Assembly: GCA_902806395.1 (NCBI GenBank)
Contig: CADCWH010000290.1
Span: 1 to 6,495, forward strand
DNA from: an uncultured Thermomicrobiales bacterium
GTDB lineage: Bacteria; Chloroflexota; Chloroflexia; Thermomicrobiales; UBA6265
Length of the DNA: 6,495 nt
Direction: 5' to 3'
The notes beneath the pieces are model-generated. The model saw only the letters and a program-made list of their open reading frames with translations. It searched no databases and was not told the DNA's origin. Made by a program: the position numbers and the translations under genes. This document shows, in pieces, positions 1-5,679 of the stretch; position 1 is the first letter of the stretch, and each line of letters starts with the position of its first letter.

Positions 1-2004
1 AACCTCGGCGAGCTCTGCGACGCCATCGCCCTCCTGGTCGACAACCCCGAGGCCACCATCGAGGACCTGATGGAGCACGTCCAGGGGCCGGACTTCCCGA
101 CCGGCGGCACCATCCTCGGACGGGAGGGCATCCGCTCCGCCTACGCCACCGGCCGGGGCCGGGTCGTGATCCGGGCCAAGGCCTTCGTCGAGGAGTCGGG
201 ACGGGGTGGCCGCTACCAGATCGTCGTCACCGAGCTGCCCTACCAGGTCAACAAGTCAGTCCTGCTGGAGCGGATTGCCGAACTTGTCAAGGATGGCAAG
301 CTCGACGGCATCAGTGACCTGCGCGATGAGTCCGACCGGACTGGGATGCGGGCGATCATCGAACTGAAGCGCGACGCCCAGCCGATGAAGGTCCTCAACA
401 ACCTCTTCAAGCACACCTCCCTGCAGCACTCCTTCGGCGTCAACATGGTCGCCCTGGTCGAGCGTGGCTCCCAGCCCCGGGTCCTGACCCTCAAGCGGGC
501 CCTGCAGGAATACATAGCTCACCGACAAGAGGTCATCACCCGCCGGACCGAGTTCGAGTTGGACAAGGCCCGGCGCCGGGCCCACATCCTCGAAGGGCTC
601 AAGATCGCCCTCGACAACATCGACGCGGTGATCGCGACGATCCGCCGTTCCCAGTCCACCGACACCGCCCGCCGAAACCTGATGACCGGCTTCAAGCTCT
701 CCGAGGTCCAGGCCAACGCCATCCTCGACATGCGACTGGCTCGCTTGGCCGCCCTCGAGCGCAAGAAGATCGACGACGAGTACAAGGCCGTACTGACCGA
801 AATCGCCCGCCTCGAGGCCATCTTGGCCGACACCGGCGAGGTCATGCGGATCATCCGCCTGGACCTGCTCGATCTTAAGGAGAAGTACGGCGACGAGCGC
901 CGGACCCGTATCCAGGACGTCTCCGACGCCCTCAGCGAGGAGGACCTTATCCCCGAAGTCGATGTCCTGGTGACCCTCACCTCGCGCGGCTACGTGAAGC
1001 GGATCGCCGACGCCCACTACAAGACCCAGCACCGGGGCGGCCGGGGCATCACCGGCGTGACGATGCGCGATGAAGACAACGTTCGCCACATCCTCTCCGC
1101 GAACACCATGGACTCGTTGCTCGTGTTCACGAACCGTGGCCGGGTCTACCACACCAAGGTCCACGAGCTGCCGGACGCGAGCCGGATGGCGAAGGGCGTC
1201 CCCTTCGTCAATCTGATCAACCTGCAGCCGGACGAGACGGTCACGACCCTGCTCAAGGTGCCGGACTTCTCGGCCGCTTCGTATCTGTTCTTCACGACCG
1301 CCCTGGGCCGAGTCAAGCGGACATCGCTCGACCAGTTCGCCTCGGTCCGCTCCAGCGGCATGATCGCGATCACCCTGGAGCCAGAAGACGAGTTGGCGTG
1401 GGTCAAGATGACCTCGGGGTCGGACGACATCATGCTGCTGACCCACGACGGCAACGCGATTCGCTTCGCGGAGACCGATGTCCGTTCGATGGGCCGCCAG
1501 GCCGCCGGCGTGATCGGCATCCGGATGGCCGCCAAGAACCGGCTGGTCGCCTTCGAGGTGGTCCGCCCGGACGGTGACATCCTCGTCGTCAGTGCCAAGG
1601 GACTCGGCAAGCGGACACCGGTCGCGGCTTTCCCGCGCCAGGGCCGCGGTGGACAGGGGGTCCGGGCGATGCAGATCACCCCCCGCACCGGGCCAATCGT
1701 CGCCGCCGGCCAACCTGAGCCGGATGATCAGGTCGTCCTGCTCAGTACCAGCGGCATCGTGATCCGCATCCTCGCGTCCCAGATCTCCCGCATCGGTCGG
1801 GCGACCCAGGGCGTGATGCTGATGCGGGTTGCAGACGAAGTCCAGGTCGCCTCGATGACGATCATGCAGCCGCGGGACGTGGAAGACGAACTGGTGATGG
1901 CCGCCGGGCTCTCGGGTACGCTGGGTTCACCCGTCGTCGTGCCGGACGGCACGACCCCGCTGGCTAAGGTCAGTCCTCCCGCTCCGAACGGCAAGCACGA
2001 CTAG
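1..2004 (+). CDS. gyrA: DNA gyrase subunit A, C-terminal part (5' end outside window)
   Basis: GyrA is the DNA-cleaving subunit of the A2B2 type II topoisomerase that introduces negative supercoils using ATP. The frame is open from base 1, giving 667 residues. The missing N-terminus (roughly 190 residues by recall of E. coli GyrA) carries the quinolone-resistance region and the active-site tyrosine, so neither can be judged here. Visible in order are the end of the breakage-reunion core (LMEHVQGPDFPTGG, then YQVNKS and LRDESDRTGMR), the long coiled-coil arm (about 500-900, with HRQEVITRRTEFEL and AILDMRLARL), and the C-terminal DNA-wrapping beta-pinwheel (about 950-1900). The GyrA box reads QHRGGRG at 1027-1047, close to the canonical QRRGGKG. 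Its presence favours gyrase over topoisomerase IV ParC. A related RQGRGGQG motif lies near 1636-1660 in a later blade. The tail after the pinwheel is short and not strongly acidic, unlike E. coli. The stop is TAG, followed by a strong hairpin. Confidence 0.97.
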   Translation, partial: NLGELCDAIALLVDNPEATIEDLMEHVQGPDFPTGGTILGREGIRSAYATGRGRVVIRAKAFVEESGRGGRYQIVVTELPYQVNKSVLLERIAELVKDGKLDGISDLRDESDRTGMRAIIELKRDAQPMKVLNNLFKHTSLQHSFGVNMVALVERGSQPRVLTLKRALQEYIAHRQEVITRRTEFELDKARRRAHILEGLKIALDNIDAVIATIRRSQSTDTARRNLMTGFKLSEVQANAILDMRLARLAALERKKIDDEYKAVLTEIARLEAILADTGEVMRIIRLDLLDLKEKYGDERRTRIQDVSDALSEEDLIPEVDVLVTLTSRGYVKRIADAHYKTQHRGGRGITGVTMRDEDNVRHILSANTMDSLLVFTNRGRVYHTKVHELPDASRMAKGVPFVNLINLQPDETVTTLLKVPDFSAASYLFFTTALGRVKRTSLDQFASVRSSGMIAITLEPEDELAWVKMTSGSDDIMLLTHDGNAIRFAETDVRSMGRQAAGVIGIRMAAKNRLVAFEVVRPDGDILVVSAKGLGKRTPVAAFPRQGRGGQGVRAMQITPRTGPIVAAGQPEPDDQVVLLSTSGIVIRILASQISRIGRATQGVMLMRVADEVQVASMTIMQPRDVEDELVMAAGLSGTLGSPVVVPDGTTPLAKVSPPAPNGKHD

Positions 2005-2028
2005 CGATCCGCTGACCCTGGAGGATGC

Positions 2029-2075
2029 CGAGAGAGCGCCCCCGCCGCACAATATGCGGCGGGGGCGCTCTCTCG
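2029..2075. terminator. Strong hairpin between convergent genes, probable bidirectional terminator
   Basis: The arms 2029-2049 and 2055-2075 are perfectly complementary over 21 bp around a 5-base loop (CAATA). The stem is very GC-rich in its inner two thirds and ends in alternating GA/TC. It lies 24 bases after the gyrA stop and 35 bases beyond the stop of the convergent membrane-protein gene, which is where a shared terminator is expected. There is no T-tract on either side, so it is not a textbook Rho-independent terminator. GC-rich genomes often use such T-less hairpins, or the stem may mainly protect 3' ends. The termination role is inferred from position and structure. Confidence 0.8.
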
Positions 2076-2110
2076 CGGCCGGGCCGGTGCTCCTCGTCGT
2101 TCGCCAGACC

Positions 2111-3157
2111 TTAGGCCCATTCCTGCACGACCGGCGCTTCCCCAGCCGCCTTCGACAACCATCGGGCCAGCAATGGCACGGACACACTGGCCACGAGCGT
2201 CACCACCAAAACGGCTCCGTAGGCGACCGGCACCACCTGGCCGGTCGTCTCGACCGCCCGCGGGCCGGACCCCGTTGCCACGAGCACCACGAGTTCTAAT
2301 GCCAGCGCAGCTTGGGGGACCAGCAGCCACATCCCGCGCGGGAGGAGCACCGTCACGAGGACGACCGCGGCAGTCGCGAGCGATGTCAAGCCGACCACGG
2401 TGGCGACGCCGCTGGACACCTCCTCCGGCAACTGACCGAGCAATGCTGGGACAGCCATCGCGATCGGCAGGAAGACCAGCGCCGCGCTCTCGGGTTCTCT
2501 CCGGCAGGCGGCGGCGACCATGACGGTGGCGATCAGGAGGGACGCGACCGTCGCCAGCGTCGTGACCAGGAACGGCCCACCCGATCTCAATCCCAGTGCG
2601 GTGAAGGGCACCCCTCCCAGAATCGCCTGCAGGCCCAGCAAAGGGATCACCACGCTCGTCAGCACCGTCAGGACCAGCCAGACGTTCGCCCAGGTCGCCT
2701 GGCCGATGCCGCGGGCAATGGTCAGGCCCAAGACATTCGTGGCAATCAGGATCAACATCGTCGCCGTCACGCCGGCAAGGCCGACTACCCCAGCGAAGGT
2801 CGGAATGACCAGGGCGGACATGCCCATCAAGAAGGCCGGCGCGGCCATGGCCAGGGCGAACCCCAGCGGTCGGGCAATCACGGCCGCGAACCCGTGGCGG
2901 CCACGATCGAATCGGACGGTCGGTGGTAGACCGACTTCGGCCGGGTCCCCGTCTATCGGATCCTGCTGGCCCGGTCCGGCCTGGGCCCAAACCGGTAACG
3001 CCCGGCGGTCACGCTCGCCCCACCGGTGGGGATCGACCCGCCGGTCAAGCAGATCGCCCAGGTCAGGGAGGATCGCCGTCGTCGGCTCCCGCCGCGGTCC
3101 GCCTTCGGGTGGACCAGGATCACCGCCCTTAGGGGGACTAGGCCGGTCCGGAGGCAT
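2111..3157 (-). CDS. Unrecognised multi-pass membrane protein with Pro-rich soluble N-terminus
   Basis: This 348-residue protein belongs to no family I can name. Residues 1 to about 88 are hydrophilic: a Pro/Gly-rich start (PPKGGDPGPPEGG, residues 8-20), then a charged stretch with LPDLGDLLDRRVDP at 30-43. From about residue 90 it is almost continuously hydrophobic, with roughly eight or nine membrane segments near 90-112, 113-131, 132-148, 157-182, 194-217, 224-243, 250-273, 275-297 and 306-331, and a short polar C-terminus. There are few charged residues inside the membrane part and no obvious transporter or enzyme motif. The ATG start overlaps the last 20 bases of the upstream PHP gene in another frame. 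No Shine-Dalgarno is evident, which suggests translation coupled to the PHP gene. The soluble N-terminus, with no signal peptide, is probably cytoplasmic. The reading frame is supported by this hydrophobic pattern. An antisense-overlapping alternative frame is Arg/Gly-rich and looks like a shadow. Confidence 0.8.
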   Translation of the reverse strand: MPPDRPSPPKGGDPGPPEGGPRREPTTAILPDLGDLLDRRVDPHRWGERDRRALPVWAQAGPGQQDPIDGDPAEVGLPPTVRFDRGRHGFAAVIARPLGFALAMAAPAFLMGMSALVIPTFAGVVGLAGVTATMLILIATNVLGLTIARGIGQATWANVWLVLTVLTSVVIPLLGLQAILGGVPFTALGLRSGGPFLVTTLATVASLLIATVMVAAACRREPESAALVFLPIAMAVPALLGQLPEEVSSGVATVVGLTSLATAAVVLVTVLLPRGMWLLVPQAALALELVVLVATGSGPRAVETTGQVVPVAYGAVLVVTLVASVSVPLLARWLSKAAGEAPVVQEWA

Positions 3158-3971
3158 GGATGGGGGCGGGGATGAGGTCTCGGATGGGAACGGTGGTGCC
3201 GCGCCGGGCCCGGAACGAGCGCACCCCAGCGATGCCGCACAGTTCCAACATCGCCAAGGTCGTCTCCAGCCCGGCCCCGATCGTCTGGGCCGCGTGCGAG
3301 TCGGTCCCGGTGGTGATCAGGGTGCCCCCCGCCTCGGCGTACCACCGGACGACGGCCGGGCCGGGCATGCTGGCCCGCGGTACCTGGCGCATGCCAGAGG
3401 TATTGATTTCGAAGGCCACCCCGTGCCGGATCATCGCCGCAAAGATCGGTTCGAGGGCGTCCCGAAAGGTGAGGGGATCGTAGTCCCGATGCGTGCCGGG
3501 TGTGTACCGCTTCGGTAGGTCCAGATGGCCGATCGTATCGAACCAGCCGGTCTCGACCGCCGCCAGGATATCGGCGAAATAGGGACGGAACACGTCGCCG
3601 AGCGTGCGGCCGGTGAACGTGCGGGGGTAGATCAGCTGACCATCCACGTCGAAGTGCACCGACCCGATGACGAAGTCGAACTCGGTCTGGTCAAGAAAAG
3701 CCTCGACTTGGTCGGCGATGCGCCGGTTGAAATCGACCTCGGCCCCAGCCAGGATTGTCAGTCGGTCTCCGAAGTGAGCCCGGGCCCGTTCGATCGCCTC
3801 GCGGTAGGCCCCGTAGCGATAGAAGCCGTGTCCCGGATCGGACGGTTCGTGGTCTACGTGGTCGGTGAAAGCGATCTCGGTGACACCGGCCGCGATCGCC
3901 GCCTCGCAAGAGGTCTCGATCGGGACCCGGCAATCGACCGAGAACGTGCTGTGGACGTGATAGTCGAACAC
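3138..3971 (-). CDS. PHP-domain phosphoesterase, histidinol-phosphatase (HisJ) family
   Basis: From the chosen GTG start this is a 277-residue PHP-fold metal-dependent hydrolase. All the expected metal ligands are visible: DYHVHS at 3-8 (H5, H7), TDH ending at H38, E78 in AGAEVDF, H106 in SVHF, H149 in IGHLDLPKRY, and D224/H226 in TGTDSHA. IGHLDLPK, EINTSGMR and the closing IGAGLETTLAMLE segment are typical of HisJ-type histidinol-phosphate phosphatases (L-histidinol phosphate to L-histidinol), in the cytoplasm. No other his gene is in the window, so the substrate is inferred; another phosphomonoester is possible. The ATG at 4016 would add 15 residues with no family resemblance and sits inside a predicted extended -10 element. 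GTG at 3971 puts the first motif at residue 3, as is usual for the family, and has an 8-G run (3974-3981) just upstream that could pair with the anti-Shine-Dalgarno. The gene overlaps the next one on the same strand by 20 bases. Confidence 0.93.
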   Translation of the reverse strand: MFDYHVHSTFSVDCRVPIETSCEAAIAAGVTEIAFTDHVDHEPSDPGHGFYRYGAYREAIERARAHFGDRLTILAGAEVDFNRRIADQVEAFLDQTEFDFVIGSVHFDVDGQLIYPRTFTGRTLGDVFRPYFADILAAVETGWFDTIGHLDLPKRYTPGTHRDYDPLTFRDALEPIFAAMIRHGVAFEINTSGMRQVPRASMPGPAVVRWYAEAGGTLITTGTDSHAAQTIGAGLETTLAMLELCGIAGVRSFRARRGTTVPIRDLIPAPIHASGPA

Positions 3972-4011
3972 GGCCCCCCCCGCGGACCCGACCGTGTCGA
4001 GCCGATCCCGA

Positions 4012-4020
4012 ATCATACCA
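4012..4020 (-). promoter_or_regulatory. Extended -10 promoter element for the PHP gene
   Basis: On the - strand this reads TGGTATGAT, a TGn extended -10 with TATGAT (5 of 6 matches to TATAAT). No convincing -35 hexamer is seen 16-18 bases upstream, as is allowed for extended -10 promoters. Transcription would begin near 4005, leaving a leader of about 33 bases before the GTG start at 3971. This start point excludes ATG 4016, which lies within the element itself. Confidence 0.55.
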
Positions 4021-4033
4021 GGGCCGGTTCACC

Positions 4034-4083
4034 CATCTGGTCGGCATGACTCCCGCCCTGGACCGCCATGTGAGGACCAGATG
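4034..4083. repeat. 9-bp perfect inverted repeat, candidate operator
   Basis: CATCTGGTC at 4034-4042 is repeated exactly in reverse complement (GACCAGATG) at 4075-4083, with 32 bases between. The centres are 41 bases apart, close to four helical turns. The pair lies between the two divergent -10 elements. The same CATCTG core recurs at 4102-4107 and at 4176-4181, the latter followed by CCAGA. This could be a binding site for a regulator that acts on both promoters. It could equally be chance or a long-loop mRNA hairpin. No regulator gene is in the window. Confidence 0.35.
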
Positions 4084-4118
4084 CCCCTTCTCCCCGGCCG
4101 CCATCTGAGGCGATCGAG

Positions 4119-4127
4119 TGGTATCGT
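4119..4127 (+). promoter_or_regulatory. Extended -10 promoter element for the MscS-nadD unit
   Basis: The + strand reads TGGTATCGT, with TG one base before TATCGT (4 of 6 matches to TATAAT). It shares TGGTAT with the opposing promoter at 4012-4020. No good -35 is evident. Transcription would begin near 4134, downstream of ATG 4081 and upstream of the TTG start at 4168, which supports the later start. Confidence 0.42.
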
Positions 4128-4150
4128 CGTCTCGCACGACGGTGGGGGAC

Positions 4151-4158
4151 GGGGAGGA
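4151..4158 (+). promoter_or_regulatory. Ribosome binding site that favours the TTG start of mscS
   Basis: GGGGAGGA contains the full GGAGG core (4153-4157), 10 bases before TTG 4168. The alternative ATG 4081 has a weaker GAGGA at 4072-4076 with only 4 bases of spacing. Confidence 0.5.
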
Positions 4159-4167
4159 CCGGGCCGG

Positions 4168-4956
4168 TTGGACACCATCTGGGACCAGACGCGCGATGAA
4201 CTGGTCGAGGCCTACGGCGACCTCGTCAGCTTCCTGATCGCCTCCATCCAGGGTCTCGTCGTGCTGCTGGTGGCCATCATGGTCGCCCGGGCTCTGCGCG
4301 GGCGCACCCGACGCGCACGTTCGCTCCGCCGCCTGGCGCCGAACATCATCGCGCTCATGGCCAACGTCGCCGCGATCCTGACCTACATCGTCGCGGCCAG
4401 CATCATCTTGGGCCTTTTTGGCGCGAATTGGACCGCACTGCTCGCCGTCCTCTCGGTCGGCACGGTGGCGATCAGCCTCGCCCTGCAGGACGTCTTGAAG
4501 AACTACATCGCCGGTGTCTATATCCTGCTGGAAAGCCCATTCGCGATCGGTGATCGGATCGCCATACGCGACTTCGAGGGCGAGGTGGAGACGATCGAGA
4601 TTCGCACGACCGTACTGACCAACGACGCCGGGGAGCGCGTCTTGGTGCCAAACGCCACCATCTTCTCCGATGTCGTGACCAACCGCTCGACCACTCATCT
4701 CCGGCGGCGCACGATCGTGCTGGAAGGATTGACGCAACCGCCCGAGGAGGTCGAGCGCGTGGTCACCGAGACCCTGGGTGCCACGTCGCAGGATCCGGCG
4801 CGGTTTCCCCGTCTGCGGTGGCGGTCGTTTTCGGGCGAGGGAGCGAGCCTGGAGGTCGATTCCTGGGTGTCTAAGGACGGCGACTTGTCCGCTGGTGACT
4901 TCGGTTCCCTACGCGACGCGCTACCCGACGCCACGGTGCGCCTGGCGGGAGACTAG
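4168..4956 (+). CDS. Small-conductance mechanosensitive channel, MscS family
   Basis: This 262-residue protein (from TTG 4168) is a compact MscS-type channel that opens under membrane tension and releases solutes on hypo-osmotic shock. It has three membrane segments: about 19-41, 60-84 and a pore-lining third segment at 88-122 rich in Gly/Ala/Ser (LSVGTVAISLALQDVLKNY). The MscS beta-domain signature follows: SPFAIGDRI at 123-131, EGEVETIEIRTT at 137-148, then LVPNA near 159-163 and a conserved asparagine after VVT. The C-terminal alpha/beta vestibule domain (about 182-262) is shorter than in E. coli MscS, and the total is near the small end of the family. The frame is open back to 3994, with an in-frame ATG at 4081. 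Those extra residues are low-complexity and overlap the promoters, so I prefer 4168, which has a strong Shine-Dalgarno. The TAG stop is 3 bases from nadD, suggesting co-transcription. The start is less certain than the identity. Confidence 0.92.
   Translation: MDTIWDQTRDELVEAYGDLVSFLIASIQGLVVLLVAIMVARALRGRTRRARSLRRLAPNIIALMANVAAILTYIVAASIILGLFGANWTALLAVLSVGTVAISLALQDVLKNYIAGVYILLESPFAIGDRIAIRDFEGEVETIEIRTTVLTNDAGERVLVPNATIFSDVVTNRSTTHLRRRTIVLEGLTQPPEEVERVVTETLGATSQDPARFPRLRWRSFSGEGASLEVDSWVSKDGDLSAGDFGSLRDALPDATVRLAGD
4947..4951 (+). promoter_or_regulatory. Ribosome binding site of nadD
   Basis: GGGAG lies inside the last codons of the MscS gene, 8 bases before ATG 4960. It supports that start and translation from the shared mRNA. 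Confidence 0.6.
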
Positions 4957-4959
4957 TCG

Positions 4960-5559
4960 ATGGCCACGCGGACCGGCATCTTCGGCGGCACGTTCGACCC
5001 CATCCACATCGGCCACCTGATCGCCGCGACCGAACTGCGCCACGCCCTGGGTCTCGACCGGGTCATCTTCATTCCCACGGGCAGCCCACCCCACAAGGGC
5101 AATGTCACCGTCGCTCCCGCCGCCGACCGGCTCGCGATGCTGCGGCTGGCCATCGGTGGTATCACCGAGTTCGACGTCAGCACGATCGAGGTGGACCGAG
5201 CCGGACCGTCCTATACGCTAGACACGCTCCTCTCGCTGCGGATCGCCGATCCGGACGCCGACCTCCTCCTCCTGATGGGGGAAGATTCCCTTCGCGACCT
5301 CACCACCTGGCGGCAGCCCGAGGGCATCTTGGCCTTGGCCGAGATCGGCGTCGCTACCCGCCCGGGGGTCAACGTCAACCTCGCCACGCTGGCTAAGACC
5401 CTGCCCGCGACCCGTGACCGGGTCGCGATCGTCCCGATCCCCGACATTGGCATCTCGTCCCGGGACATCCGCCGGCGAGTATCCAAGGGGGAGCCAATCC
5501 GCTTCCAGGTGCCAGCTCCGGTCGAGGACCACATCCGGCGCCGAGGTCTCTATCGATGA
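4960..5559 (+). CDS. nadD: Nicotinate-nucleotide adenylyltransferase
   Basis: NadD transfers AMP from ATP to nicotinate mononucleotide, giving deamido-NAD, the step before NAD synthetase. It is cytoplasmic and usually essential. The 199 residues are the normal length for a stand-alone bacterial NadD and show every key motif. GGTFDPIH is at 9-16, running into the nucleotidyltransferase HIGH motif at 16-19. PPHK (43-46) lies in the pyridine-nucleotide loop and SYTLDTL is at 84-90. MGEDS at 106-110 is in place of the commoner GxD form, followed by W117. ISSRDIRRR (165-173) corresponds to the SSTxIR ATP-binding motif. The ending HIRRRGLYR is typical. The start is ATG with a good Shine-Dalgarno, 3 bases after the MscS stop. 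The rsfS and yqeK genes that often follow nadD are absent: the next gene is convergent. Confidence 0.97.
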   Translation: MATRTGIFGGTFDPIHIGHLIAATELRHALGLDRVIFIPTGSPPHKGNVTVAPAADRLAMLRLAIGGITEFDVSTIEVDRAGPSYTLDTLLSLRIADPDADLLLLMGEDSLRDLTTWRQPEGILALAEIGVATRPGVNVNLATLAKTLPATRDRVAIVPIPDIGISSRDIRRRVSKGEPIRFQVPAPVEDHIRRRGLYR

Positions 5560-5653
5560 AGACCTCTCCGCCTCTCGATGTCGACCATAGTTGGATCAAC
5601 AACCGACCCGGTTCCGAGCCGGGACCAGAACCAGGTGGGCGGACCTGTCGCGG

Positions 5654-5679
5654 CCGGGGGAGTCGGTCGTTACCCCCGG
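5654..5679. terminator. Candidate hairpin terminator in the nadD convergent gap
   Basis: CCGGGGG at 5654-5660 pairs with CCCCCGG at 5673-5679 around a 12-base loop, with a possible extra G-U pair outside. It abuts the stop codon of the - strand gene and lies 95 bases after the nadD stop. There is no T-tract. A second, weaker 7-bp inverted repeat (5543-5549 with 5560-5566) straddles the nadD stop. The rest of the 120-base gap shows nothing else. The termination role is inferred. Confidence 0.4.

Larger units (their letters stand above)
3972..4167. promoter_or_regulatory. Divergent promoter region between PHP and MscS genes
   Basis: This 196-base gap separates two divergently transcribed units when the later starts are used. 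It contains an extended -10 for each direction (listed separately), a 9-bp inverted repeat and repeated CATCTG words between and beyond them. Longer reading frames from ATG 4016 (- strand) and from 3994 or ATG 4081 (+ strand) run into it. The translations of these extensions are Pro/Gly/Arg-rich and do not look like either protein family. The regulatory assignment is inferred from layout and motif matches. Confidence 0.6.

Noticed and set aside
256..1713. 485-residue open frame on the - strand opposite gyrA
   Set aside because: It lies entirely antisense to unmistakable gyrA coding sequence. Its composition (Asp/Gly/Val/Leu-rich, no domain motif) is that of a GC-rich shadow frame.
2001..2990. 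329-residue - strand frame and a 332-residue + strand frame (2520-3518) overlapping the membrane and PHP genes
   Set aside because: Both are rich in Arg, Gly, Pro and Ser with no motif, and cross gene boundaries. The membrane and PHP frames on the same DNA show coherent hydrophobic segments and complete metal-binding motifs.
3691..4737. 348-residue - strand frame across the PHP start and the MscS gene
   Set aside because: It spans the divergent promoters and is antisense to the MscS signature region. Its sequence is low-complexity and Asp/Arg/Gly-rich.
5597..5640. Possible tRNA-like or attachment-site element (GGTTC...GAACC repeats) in the nadD downstream gap
   Set aside because: The short repeats cannot be folded into an acceptor stem plus T- and D-arms, and no duplicate core or integrase is present.
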